A DNA stretch of 64,000 bases from Megachile rotundata (taxonomy: Eukaryota; Arthropoda; Insecta; Hymenoptera; Megachilidae): NCBI RefSeq assembly GCF_050947335.1, contig NW_027473495.1, positions 124,001-188,000 of the forward strand. The letters run 5' to 3'. Numbering within the stretch: the first letter of the stretch is position 1; each line of letters starts with the position of its first letter. Of the stretch, positions 29,581-43,000 are shown piece after piece. A program made the translations under genes and the position numbers. The notes under the pieces are model-generated. The model saw nothing but the letters and a program-made list of their open reading frames with translations, made no database searches and was not told the origin of the DNA.

Positions 29581-30644
29581 ATTGCATGATTTTGTATGTA
29601 TGATTGTGATTGTATGATTGTGATAGTATGATTGTGATTGTAAGATTGTGATTGCATGATTGTCATTGTATGATTATGGTTGTATGATTGTGATTGCATG
29701 ATTGTGATTGTATGATTGTGATTGCATGATTTTGAATGTATGATTGTGATTGTATGATTGTGATTGTATGTCTGTGATTGTATGATTGTGATTGTATGAT
29801 TGTGATTGTATGATTGTGATTGTATGATTCTGATAGTATGATTGAGATTGTATGATTGTGATTGTATGATTGTGATTGTATGATTGTATTTGGGAGATTG
29901 TAATTGTATGATTGCGATTGTATGATTGAGATTGTATGATTGTGATTGTATGATTGTGATTGTATTATTGTGATAGTATGATTGTGATTGTGTGATTGTG
30001 ATTGTATGACTGTGATTGTATGATTGTGATTGTATGATTGTGATTGTATGATTGTGATAGTATGATTGTGATTGTATGATTGTGATTGTATGACTGTGAT
30101 TGTATGATTGTGATTGTGCGAATGTGATTGTACGATTGTGATTGTACGATTGTGATTGTATGATTATGATTGTATTATTATGATTGTATGATTGTGATTG
30201 CATGATTGTGATTGTATGATTGTGATAGTATGATTGTGATTGTATGACTGTGATTGTATGACTGTGATTGTATGATTGTGATTGTATGATTGTCATTGTA
30301 TGATTATGATTGTATGATTGTGATTGTATGATTGTGATTGTATGATTGTGATTGTATGATTGTGATTGTATGACTGTGATTGTATGATTGTGATTGTGCG
30401 AATGTGATTGTACGATTGTGATTGTACGATTGTGATTGTATGATTATGATTGTATGATTATGATAGTATGGTTGTGATTGTATGGTTGTGATGGTATGAT
30501 TGCGATTGCATGATTGTGATTGTATGATTGTGATTGTATGATTGTGATTGTATGATTGTGATTGTATGATTGTGACTGTATGATTGTGACTGTATGATTG
30601 TGATTGTGTGATTGCGATTGTATGATGGCGATTGTATGACTGTG
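26249..30644. repeat. 4,396-bp tandem duplication, copy 1
   Basis: This segment and the next are direct neighbours with a period of 4,396 bp, exactly 314 monomers. Boundaries are accurate to about 35 bases because flanking monomers are alike. Checked matching pairs include 26,461 with 30,857, 27,624 with 32,020, 28,106 with 32,502 and 29,523 with 33,919. I found only three substitutions by eye: 27,739 T versus 32,135 C; 28,632 G versus 33,028 C; 29,995 A versus 34,391 G. Near identity over 4.4 kb implies a very recent duplication or ongoing homogenisation. Confidence 0.92.
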
Positions 30645-33600
30645 ATTGTATGATTGTGATTGTATGATTGTGATTGTATGATTTTGATTGTATGATTATG
30701 ATAGTATGATTGAAATTGTATGATTATGATTGTATGATTGTGATTGTATGATTGTGATGGTATGATTGTGATTGTATGATTGCGATAGTATGATTGTGAT
30801 TGTATGATTGTGATTGTATGATTGTGATTGTATGATTGCGATTGTATGATTGTGATTGTATGATTATAATTGTATTATTGTGATTGTATGATTATGATAG
30901 TATGGTTGTGATTGTATGATTGTGATTGTATGATTGTGATTGTATGATTGCGATAGTATGATTGGGATTGTATGATTGTGATTGTATGATTGTGACTGTA
31001 TGATTGTGATTGTATGATTGTGATTGCGTGATTGTGATTGTATGATTGAGATTGCATGATTTTGTATGTATGATTGTGATTGTATGATTGTGATAGTATG
31101 ATTGTGATTGTAAGATTGTGATTGCATGATTGTCATTGTATGATTATGGTTGTATGATTGTGATTGCATGATTGTGATTGTATGATTGTGATTGCATGAT
31201 TTTGAATGTATGATTGAGATTGCATGATTTTGTATGTATGATTGTGATTGTATGATTGTGATAGTATGATTGTGATTGTAAGATTGTGATTGCATGATTG
31301 TCATTGTATGATTATGGTTGTATGATTGCGATTGTATGATTGTGATTGTATGATTGTGATAGTATGATTGTGATAGTATGACTGTGATTGTATGACTGTG
31401 ATTGTATGATTGTGACTGTATGATTGTGATTGTCTGATTGTGGTTGTATGATTGTGATTGTATGATGGTGATTGTATGATTGTCATTGTATGATTATCAT
31501 TGTATGATTGTGATTGCATGATTGCGATTGTATGATTGAGATTGCATGATTTTGTATGTATGATTGTGATTGTATGATTGTGATAGTATGATTGTGATTG
31601 TAAGATTGTGATTGCATGATTGTCATTGTATGATTATGGTTGTATGATTGTGATTGCATGATTGTGATTGTATGATTGTGATTGCATGATTTTGAATGTA
31701 TGATTGTGATTGTATGATTGTGATTGTATGTCTGTGATTGTATGATTGTGATTGTATGATTGTGATTGTATGATTGTGATTGTATGATTCTGATAGTATG
31801 ATTGAGATTGTATGATTGTGATTGTATGATTGTGATTGTATGATTGTATTTGGGAGATTGTATTTGGGAGATTGTAATTGTATGATTGCGATTGTATGAT
31901 TGAGATTGTATGATTGTGATTGTATGATTGTGATTGTATTATTGTGATAGTATGATTGTGATTGTGTGATTGTGACTGTATGACTGTGATTGTATGATTG
32001 TGATTGTATGATTGTGATTTTATGATTGTGATAGTATGATTGTGATTGTATGATTGTGATTGTATGACTGTGATTGTATGATTGTGATTGTGCGAATGTG
32101 ATTGTACGATTGTGATTGTACGATTGTGATTGTACGATTGTGATTGTATGATTGTGATTGTATGATTGTGATTGTATGATTGTGATTGTATGATTGTGAT
32201 TGTATGATTGTGATAGTATGATTGTGATAGTATGACTGTGATTGTATGACTGTGATTGTATGATTGTGATTGTATGATTGTGATTGTCTGATTGTGGTTG
32301 TATGATTGTGATTGTATGATTGTGATTGTATGATTATGATTGTATGATTATGATTGTATGATTGTGATTGCATGATTGCGATTGTATGACTGTGATAATA
32401 TGATTGTGATTGTATGACTGTGATTGTATGATTGTGATTGTGCGATTGTGAATGTACGATTGTGATTGTACGATTGTGATTTTACGATTGTGATTGTATG
32501 ATTATGATTGTATGATTGTGATAGTATGATCGTGATTGTAAGATTGTGATTGTATGACTGTGATTGTATGATTGTGATTGTATGATTGTGATTGTATGAT
32601 TGTGATAGTATGATTGTGATAGTATGACTGTGGTTGTATGACTGTGATTGTATGATTGTGATTGTATGATTGTGATTGTCTGATTGTGGTTGTATGATTG
32701 TGATTGTATGATTGTGATTGTATGATTATGATTGTATGATTATGATTGTATGATTGTGATTGCATGATTGTGATTGTATGATTGTGATAATATGATTGTG
32801 ATTGTATGACTGTGATTGTATGACTGTCATTGTATGATTGTGATTGTATGATTCTGATAGTATGATTGTGATTGTATGATTGTGATTGTATGATTGTGAT
32901 TGTATGATTGTATTTGGGAGATTGTAATTGTATGATTGCGATTGTATGATTGAGATTGTATGATTGTGATTGTATGATTGTGATTGTATGATTGTGATTG
33001 TATGATTGTGATAGTATGATTGTGATTCTAAGATTGTGATTGTATGATTGTGGTTGTATGATTGTGATTGTGTGATTGTGATTGTATGATTGTGATTGTA
33101 TGATTGTGATTGTATGATTTTGATTGTATGATTATGATAGTATGATTGAAATTGTATGATTATGATTGTATGATTGTGATTGTATGATTGTGATGGTATG
33201 ATTGTGATTGTATGATTGCGATAGTATGATTGTGATTGTATGATTGTGATTGTATGATTGTGATTGTATGATTGCGATTGTATGATTGTGATTGTATGAT
33301 TATAATTGTATTATTGTGATTGTATGATTATGATAGTATGGTTGTGATTGTATGATTGTGATTGTATGATTGTGATTGTATGATTGCGATAGTATGATTG
33401 GGATTGTATGATTGTGATTGTATGATTGTGACTGTATGATTGTGATTGTATGATTGTGATTGCGTGATTGTGATTGTATGATTGAGATTGCATGATTTTG
33501 TATGTATGATTGTGATTGTATGATTGTGATAGTATGATTGTGATTGTAAGATTGTGATTGCATGATTGTCATTGTATGATTATGGTTGTATGATTGTGAT

Positions 33601-35040
33601 TGCATGATTGTGATTGTATGATTGTGATTGCATGATTTTGAATGTATGATTGAGATTGCATGATTTTGTATGTATGATTGTGATTGTATGATTGTGATAG
33701 TATGATTGTGATTGTAAGATTGTGATTGCATGATTGTCATTGTATGATTATGGTTGTATGATTGCGATTGTATGATTGTGATTGTATGATTGTGATAGTA
33801 TGATTGTGATAGTATGACTGTGATTGTATGACTGTGATTGTATGATTGTGACTGTATGATTGTGATTGTCTGATTGTGGTTGTATGATTGTGATTGTATG
33901 ATGGTGATTGTATGATTGTCATTGTATGATTATCATTGTATGATTGTGATTGCATGATTGCGATTGTATGATTGAGATTGCATGATTTTGTATGTATGAT
34001 TGTGATTGTATGATTGTGATAGTATGATTGTGATTGTAAGATTGTGATTGCATGATTGTCATTGTATGATTATGGTTGTATGATTGTGATTGCATGATTG
34101 TGATTGTATGATTGTGATTGCATGATTTTGAATGTATGATTGTGATTGTATGATTGTGATTGTATGTCTGTGATTGTATGATTGTGATTGTATGATTGTG
34201 ATTGTATGATTGTGATTGTATGATTCTGATAGTATGATTGAGATTGTATGATTGTGATTGTATGATTGTGATTGTATGATTGTATTTGGGAGATTGTAAT
34301 TGTATGATTGCGATTGTATGATTGAGATTGTATGATTGTGATTGTATGATTGTGATTGTATTATTGTGATAGTATGATTGTGATTGTGTGGTTGTGATTG
34401 TATGACTGTGATTGTATGATTGTGATTGTATGATTGTGATTGTATGATTGTGATAGTATGATTGTGATTGTATGATTGTGATTGTATGACTGTGATTGTA
34501 TGATTGTGATTGTGCGAATGTGATTGTACGATTGTGATTGTACGATTGTGATTGTATGATTATGATTGTATTATTATGATTGTATGATTGTGATTGCATG
34601 ATTGTGATTGTATGATTGTGATAGTATGATTGTGATTGTATGACTGTGATTGTATGACTGTGATTGTATGATTGTGATTGTATGATTGTCATTGTATGAT
34701 TATGATTGTATGATTGTGATTGTATGATTGTGATTGTATGATTGTGATTGTATGATTGTGATTGTATGACTGTGATTGTATGATTGTGATTGTGCGAATG
34801 TGATTGTACGATTGTGATTGTACGATTGTGATTGTATGATTATGATTGTATGATTATGATAGTATGGTTGTGATTGTATGGTTGTGATGGTATGATTGCG
34901 ATTGCATGATTGTGATTGTATGATTGTGATTGTATGATTGTGATTGTATGATTGTGATTGTATGATTGTGACTGTATGATTGTGACTGTATGATTGTGAT
35001 TGTGTGATTGCGATTGTATGATGGCGATTGTATGACTGTG
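30645..35040. repeat. 4,396-bp tandem duplication, copy 2
   Basis: Second copy of the unit described for 26,249-30,644. At its left junction a GATGGCGATT variant context switches to the ATTTTGATTG series that starts copy 1. At its right end it continues into AGGATT, whereas copy 1 enters the second copy. Private bases are C at 32,135, C at 33,028 and G at 34,391. Confidence 0.92.
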
Positions 35041-36154
35041 ATTGTATGATTGTGATTGTATGATTGTGATTGTATGATTAGGATTGTATGATTGTGATAG
35101 TATGATTGTGATTGTATGATTGTGATTGTATGATTGTGATTGTATGATTGTATTTGGGAGATTGTATTTTGGAGATTGTATTTTGGAGATTGTATTTTGG
35201 AGATTGTAATTGTATGATTGCGATTGTATGATTGTGATTGTATGATTGTGATTGTATGATTGTGATTGTATGATTGTGATAATATCATTGTGAATGTATG
35301 ATTGTGATTGTATGTCTGTGATTGTATGATTGTGATTGTATGATTGTGATTGTATGATTGTGATTGTATGATTCTGATAGTATGATTGTGATTGTATGAT
35401 TGTGATTGTATGATTGTGATTGTATGATTGTGATTGTATGATTGTGATTGTATGATGGTGTTTGGGAGATTGTATTTTGGAGATTGTAATTGTATGATTG
35501 CGATTGTATGATTGTGATTGTATGATTGTGATTGTATGATTGTGATTGTATGATTGTGATTGTATGATTGTGATTGTATGATTGTGATTGTATGATTGCG
35601 ATTGTATGATTGTGATTGTACGATTGTGATTGTATGATTGTAATTTTATGATTATGATTGTATGATTGTGATTGTATGATTGTGATTGTACGATTGTGAT
35701 TGTATGATTATGATTGTATGATTATGATAGTATGGTTGTGATTGTATGGTTGTGATGGTATGATTGCGATTGCATGATTGTGATTGTATGATTGTGATTG
35801 TATGATTGTGATTGTATGATTGTGATTGTATGATTGTGACTGTATGATTGTGACTGTATGATTGTGATTGTGTGATTGCGATTGTATGATGGGGACTGTA
35901 TGACTGTGATTGCATGATTGTGATTGTATGATTGTGATTGTATGATAAGGATTGTATGATTGTGATAGTATGATTGTGATTGTATGATTGTGATTGTATG
36001 ATTGTGATTGTATGATTGTATTTGGGAGATTGTATTTTGGAGATTGTATTTTGGAGATTGTATTTTGGAGATTGTAATTGTATGATTGCGATTGTATGAT
36101 TGTGATTGTATGATTGTGATTGTATGATTGTGATTGTATGATTGTGATAATATC

Positions 36155-36165
36155 ATTGTGATATG
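36155..36165. repeat. 11-bp slipped monomer (unique in window)
   Basis: After the GATAATATC marker at 36,146 the next unit reads ATTGTGATATG, three bases shorter than the ATTGTGAATGTATG unit in every other GATAATATC cassette. It is the only -3 slip found. Because it is private, it can serve as a copy-specific tag. Confidence 0.9.
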
Positions 36166-36899
36166 ATTGTGATTGTATGTCTGTGATTGTATGATTGTGA
36201 TTGTATCATTGTGATTGTATGATTGTGATTGTATGATTCTGATAGTATGATTGTGATTGTATGATTGTGATTGTATGATTGTGATTGTATGATTGTGATT
36301 GTATGATTGTGATTGTATGATTGTGATTGTATGATGGTATTTGGGAGATTGTATTTTGGAGATTGTAATTGTATGATTGCGATTGTATGATTGTGATTGT
36401 ATGATTGTGATTGTATGATTGTGATTGTATGATTGTGATTGTATGATTGTGATTGTATGATTGTGATTGTATGATTGCGATTGTATGATTGTGATTGTAC
36501 GATTGTGATTGTATGATTGTAATTTTATGATTATGATTGTATGATTGTGATTGTATGATTGTGATTGTATGACTGTGATTGTATGATTGTGATTGTGCGA
36601 TTGTGATCGTACGATTGTGATTGTACGATTGTGATTTTACGATTGTGATTGTATGATTATGATTGTATGATTGTGATAGTATGATTGTGATTGTAAGATT
36701 GTGATTGTATGACTGTGATTGTATGATTGTGATTGTATGATTGTGATTGTATGATTAGGATTGTATGATTGTGATAGTATGATTGTGATTGTATGATTGT
36801 GATTGTATGATTGTGATTGTATGGTTGTGATTGTATGATTGTGATTGTATGATTGTGATTGTATGGTTGTGATTGTATGATTGTGATTGTATGATTGTG

Positions 36900-38700
36900 G
36901 TGTATGATTGTGATTGTATGATTGTAATTGTATGATTATGATTGTATGATTGTGATTGTATGATTGTGATTGTATGATTGTGATTGTGTGATTGTGATTG
37001 TATGATTGTGATTGTATGATTGTGATTGTATGATTAGGATTGTATGATTGTGATAGTATGATTGTGATTGTATGATTGTGATGGTATGATTCTGATAGTA
37101 TGATTGTGATTGTATGATTGTGATTGTATGATTGTGATTGTATGATTGTATTTTTGGGAGATTGTATTTTGGAGATTGTAATTGTATGATTGCGATTGTA
37201 TGATTGTGATTGTATGATTGTGATTGTATGATTGTGATTGTATGACTGTGATTGTATGATTGTGATTGTATGATTGTGATTGTATGATTGTGATTGTATG
37301 ATTGTGATTGTATGATTGTAATTGTATGATTGTGATTGTATGATTGTGATTGTATGATTGTGATTGTATGATTGTGATTGTATGATTGTGATTGTATGAT
37401 TGTGACTGTATGATTGTGATTGTATGATTGTGATTGTGTGATTGCGATTGTATGATTGCGATTGTATGATTGTGATTGTATGATTGTGATTGTATGATTG
37501 TGATTGTATGATTGTATTTGGGAGATTGTATTTTGGAGATTGCAATTGTATGATTGCGATTGTATGATTGTGATTGTATGATTGTGATTGTATGATTGTG
37601 ATTGTATGATTGCGATTGTATGATTGTGATTGTATGATTGTGATTGTATGATTGTAATTGTATGATTATTATTGTATGATTGTGATTGTATGATTGTGAT
37701 TGTATGATTGTGATTTTATGATTGTGATTGTATGATTGTGATTGTATGATTGTGATTGTGCGATTGTGATTGTACGATTGTGATTGTACGATTGTGATTG
37801 TACGATTGTGATTGTATGATTGTGATTGTATGATTATGATTGTATGATTGTGATAGTATGATTGTGATTGTAAGATTGTGATTGTATGACTGTGATTGTA
37901 TGATTGTGATTGTATGATTGTGATTGTATGATTAGGATTGTATGATTGTGATTGTATGATTGTGATTGTATGATTATGATTGTATGATTGTGATTGTATG
38001 ATTGTGATGGTTTGATTGTGATTGTATGATTGCGATATTATAATTGTGATTGTATGATTGTGATTGTATGATTGTATTTGGGAGATTGTATTTGGGAGAT
38101 TGTAATTGTATGATTGCGATTGTATGATTGTGATTGTATGATTGTGATTGTATGATTGTGACTGTATGATTGTGATAGTATGATTGTGATAGTATGATTG
38201 TGATTGTCTGATTGTGGTTGTATGATTGTGATTGTATGATTGTGATTGTATGATTATGATTGTATGATTATGATTGTATGATTGTGATTGCATGATTGTG
38301 ATTGTATGACTGTGATAATATGATTGTGATTGTATGACTGTGATTGTATGACTGTGATTGTATGACTGTGATTGTATGATTGTGATTGTATGATTCTGAT
38401 AGTATGATTGTGATTGTATGATTGTGATTGTATGATTGTGATTGTATGATTGTATTTGGGAGATTGTAATTGTATGATTGCGATTGTATGATTGAGATTG
38501 TATGATTGTGATTGTATGATTGTGATTGTATGATTGTGATTGTATGATTGTGATAGTATGATTGTGATTGTAAGATTGTGATTGTATGATTGTGATTGTA
38601 TGATTGTGATTGTATGATTGTGATTGTATGATTGTGATTGTATGATTGTGATTGTATGATTGTGATTGTATGATTTTGATTGTATGATTGTGATAGTATG
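36900..38700. repeat. Transition zone with long near-consensus runs
   Basis: Monomers are closer to consensus here than in the flanks, and the TGCGAATG cassettes that mark the surrounding blocks are absent. It contains a 16-bp unit (37,145-37,160) with an expanded T run before GGGAG, TTTGGGAG cassettes near 37,517, 38,078 and 38,452, and a unique GATATTATAATTG variant near 38,034. Its minus strand is open for up to 419 codons, a consequence of low variant density rather than of coding. Confidence 0.8.
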
Positions 38701-40020
38701 ATTGTAATTGTATGATTATGATTGTATGATTGTGATTGTATGATTGTGATGGTATGATTGTGATTGTATGATTGCGATAGTATGATTGTGATTGTATGAT
38801 TGTGATTGTATGATTGTGATTGTATGATTGCGATAGTATGATTGTGATTGTATGATTGTGATTGTATGATTGTGACTGTATGATTGTGATTGTATGATTG
38901 TGATTGCGTGATTGTGATTGTATGATTGCGATTGTATGATTGCGATTGTATGATTGCGATTGTATGATTGTGATTGTATGATTGTGATAGTATGAATGTG
39001 ATAGTATGACTGTGATTGTATGACTGTGATTGTATGATTGTGACTGTATGATTGTGATTGTCTGATTGTGGTTGTATGATTGTGATTGTATGATGGTGAT
39101 TGTATGATTGTCATTGTATGATTATCATTGTATGATTGTGATTGCATGATTGCGATTGTATGATTGAGATTGCATGATTTTGTATGTATGATTGTGATTG
39201 TATGATTGTGATAGTATGATAGTGATTGTAAGATTGTGATTGCATGATTGTCATTGTATGATTATGGTTGTATGATTGTGATTGCATGATTGTGATTGTA
39301 TGATTGTGATTGCATGATTTTGAATGTATGATTGTGATTGTATGATTGTCATTGTATGTCTGTGATTGTATGATTGTGATTGTATGATTGTGATTGTATG
39401 ATTGTGATTGTATGATTCTGATAGTATCAGATTGAGATTGTATGATTGTGATTGTATGATTGTGATTGTATGATTGTATTTGGGAGATTGTATTTGGGAG
39501 ATTGTAATTGTATGATTGCGATTGTATGATTGAGATTGTATGATTGTGATTGTATGATTGTGATTGTATTATTGTGATAGTATGATTGTGATTGTGTGAT
39601 TGTGATTGTATGACTGTGATTGTATGATTGTGATTGTATGATTGTGATTGTATGATTGTGATAGTATGATTGTGATTGTATGATTGTGATTGTATTACTG
39701 TGATTGTATGATTGTGATTGTGCGAATGTGATTGTACGATTGTGATTGTACGATTGTGATTGTATGATTATGATTGTATTATTATGATTGTATGATTGTG
39801 ATTGCATGATTGTGATTGTATGATTGTGATAGTATGATTGTGATTGTATGACTGTGATTGTATGACTGTGATTGTATGATTGTGATTATATGATTGTCAT
39901 TGTATGATTATGATTGTATGATTGTGGTTGTATGATTGTGATTGTATGATTGTGATTGTATGACTGTGATTGTATGATTGTGATTGTGCGAATGTGATTG
40001 TACGATTGTGATTGTACGAT
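38700..40020. repeat. Module M, copy 1 (others near 45.0 and 53.0 kb)
   Basis: This ordered stretch is repeated at about 45,030-46,350 (offset 6,328 bp, 452 monomers) and at about 53,025-54,345 (a further 7,995 bp, 571 monomers plus one). The tag is a 16-bp unit ATTCTGATAGTATCAG at 39,415-39,430, shared only with 45,743 and 53,738. It also carries GAATGTGATAG and a TATTACTG variant. The three copies look nearly identical by eye. Confidence 0.9.
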
Positions 40021-43000
40021 TGTGATTGTATGATTATGATTGTATGATTGTGATTGTATGATTGTGATGGTATGATTGTGATTGTATGATTGCGATAGTA
40101 TGATTGTGATTGTATGATTGTGATTGTATGATTGTGATTGTATGATTGCGATTGTATGATTGTGATTGTATGATTATGATTGTATTATTGTGATTGTATG
40201 ATTATGATAGTATGGTTGTGATTGTATGATTGTGATGGTATGATTGTGATTGTATGATTGCGATAGTATGATTGTGATTGTATGATTGTGATTGTATGAT
40301 TGTGACTGTATGATTGTGATTGTATGATTGTGATTGCGTGATTGTGATTGTATGATTGCGATTGTATGATTGCGATTGTATGATTGCGATTGTATGATTG
40401 TGATTGTATGATTGTGATAGTATGATTGTGATATTATGACTGTGATTGTATGACTGCGATTGTATGATTGTGACTGTATGATTTTGATTGTCTGATTGTG
40501 GTTGTATGATTGTGATTGTATGATGGTGATTGTATGATTGTCATTGTATGATTATCATTGTATGATTGTGATTGCATGATTGCGATTGTATGATAGAGAT
40601 TGCATGATTTTGTATGTATGATTGTGATTGTATGATTGTGATAGTATGATTGTGATTGTAAGATTGTGATTGCATGATTGTCATTGTATGATTATGGTTG
40701 TATGATTGTGATTGCATGATTGTGATTGTATGATTGTGATTGCATGATTTTGAGTGTATGATTGTGATTGTATGATTGTGATTGTATGTCTGTGATTGTA
40801 TGATTGTGATTGTATGATTGTGATAGTATGATTGTGTTTGTGTGATTGTGATTGTATGATTGTCATTGTATGATTATGGTTGTATGATTGTGATTGCATG
40901 ATTGTGATTGTATGATTGTGATTGCATGATTTTGAGTGTATGATTGTGATTGTATGATTGTGATTGTATGTCTGTGATTGTATGATTGTGATTGTATGAT
41001 TGTGATAGTATGATTGTGTTTGTGTGATTGTGATTGTATGACTGTGATTGTATGATTGTGATTGTATGATTATGATTGTATGATTGTGATTGTATGATTG
41101 TGATTGTATGATTGTGATTGTATGATTGTGATTGTATGACTGTGATTGTATGATTATGATGGAATGATTGTGATTGTATGATTGTGATTGTATGATTGTG
41201 ATTGTATGATTGTGATTGTATTATTGTAATTGTAAGATTCTGATTGTATGATTGTGATTGTATGATTGTGATGGTATGATAACGATTGTATGTGTGTGAT
41301 TGTATGATTGCGATTGTATGATTGTGATTGTATGATTATGATTGTATGATTGTGATTGTATGATTGTGATTGTATGATTATGATTGTATGGTTGTGACTG
41401 TATGATTGTGATGGTATGATTGCGATTGTATGATTGCGATCGTATGATTGTGATTATATGATTATGATTGTATGATTGTGATTGTATGATTGCGATTGTA
41501 TGATTGTGATTGTATGATTATGATTGTATAATTGTGATTGTATGATTGTGATTGTATGATTAGGATTGTATGATTGTGGTAGTATGATTGTGATTGCATG
41601 AGTGTGATTGTATGATTGTGATTGTATGATTGTGTTTGGGAGATTGTATTTTGGAGATTGTAATTGTATGATTGCCATTGTATGATTGTGATTGTATGAT
41701 TGTGATTGTATGATTGTGATTGTATGATTGTGATTGTATGATTGCGATTGTATGATTGCGATTGTATGATTGTGATTGTATGATTGTAATTGTATGATTA
41801 TGATTGTATGATTGTGATTGTATGATTGTGATTGTATGACTGTGATTGTATGATTGTGATTGTGCGATTGTGATTGTACGATTGTGATTGTACGATTGTG
41901 ATTTTACGATTGTGATTGTATGATTATGATTGTATGATTGTGATAGTATGATTGTGATTGTAAGATTGTGATTGTATGACTGTGATTGTATGATTGTGAT
42001 TGTATGATTGTGATGGTATGATTAGGATTGTATGATTGTGATAGTATGATTGTGATTGTATGATTGTGATTGTATGATTGTGATTGAATGATTGTGATTG
42101 TATGATTGTGATTGTATGATTGTGGTGTATGATGGTGATTGTATGATTGTAATTGTATGATTATGATTGTATGATTGTGATTGTATGATTGTGATTGTAT
42201 GATTGTGATTGTATGATTGTGATTGTACGATTGTGATTGTATGATTGTGATAGTATGATTGTGATAGTATGACTGTGATTGTATGACTGTGATTGTATGA
42301 TTGTGATTGTATGATTGTGATTGTATGATTGTGATTGTCTGATTGTGGTTGTATGATTGTGGTTGTATGATTGTGATTGTATGATGGTGATTGTATGATT
42401 GTGATTGTATGATTGTGATTGTATGATTGTGATTGTATGATTGTGATTGTATTATTGTGATTGTATGATTATGATAGTATGGTTGTGATTGTATGATTGT
42501 GATGGTATGATTGTGATTGTATGATTGCGATAGTATGATTGTGATTGTATGATTGTGATTGTATGATTGTGACTGTATGATTGTGATTGTATGATTGTGA
42601 TTGCGTGAATGTGATTGTATGATTGCGATTGTATGATTGCGATTGTATGATTGCGATTGTATGATTGTGATTGTATGATTGTGATAGTATGATTGTGATA
42701 TTATGACTGTGATTGTATGACTGCGATTGTATGATTGTGACTGTATGATTTTGATTGTCTGATTGTGGTTGTATGATTGTGATTGTATGATGGTGATTGT
42801 ATGATTGTCATTGTATGATTATCATTGTATGATTGTGATTGCATGATTGCGATTGTATGATAGAGATTGCATGATTTTGTATGTATGATTGTGATTGTAT
42901 GATTGTGATAGTATGATTGTGATTGTAAGATTGTGATTGCATGATTGTCATTGTATGATTATGGTTGTATGATTGTGATTGCATGATTGTGATTGTATGA
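40020..43000. repeat. First copy of the ATAACG/TGTGTG unit and flanks
   Basis: This contains a local repeat near 40,690-41,040 in which a GTCATT...TTTTGAGTG...GTATGTCTG...GTGTTTG series is read twice. Next comes the marker ATAACGATTGTATG near 41,279 followed by TGTGTGATTG, then a GATCG variant near 41,440 and a TTTGGGAG cassette near 41,634. An ACG cassette lies at 41,860 and a 13-bp unit at 42,119. The ATAACG marker recurs near 44,106, 47,843, 50,293 and 55,797. Confidence 0.8.

Noticed and set aside
37034..38293. 419-codon minus-strand open frame, overlapping a 302-codon frame at 36,637-37,545
   Set aside because: Two overlapping frames give the same repeated peptide, which is expected from a 14-bp repeat and not from a gene.
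39415..39430. Restriction or attachment site in the TATCAGATTGAG variant
   Set aside because: The 16-bp unit is explained as a +2 slip inside a satellite monomer, and no integrase or element borders it.
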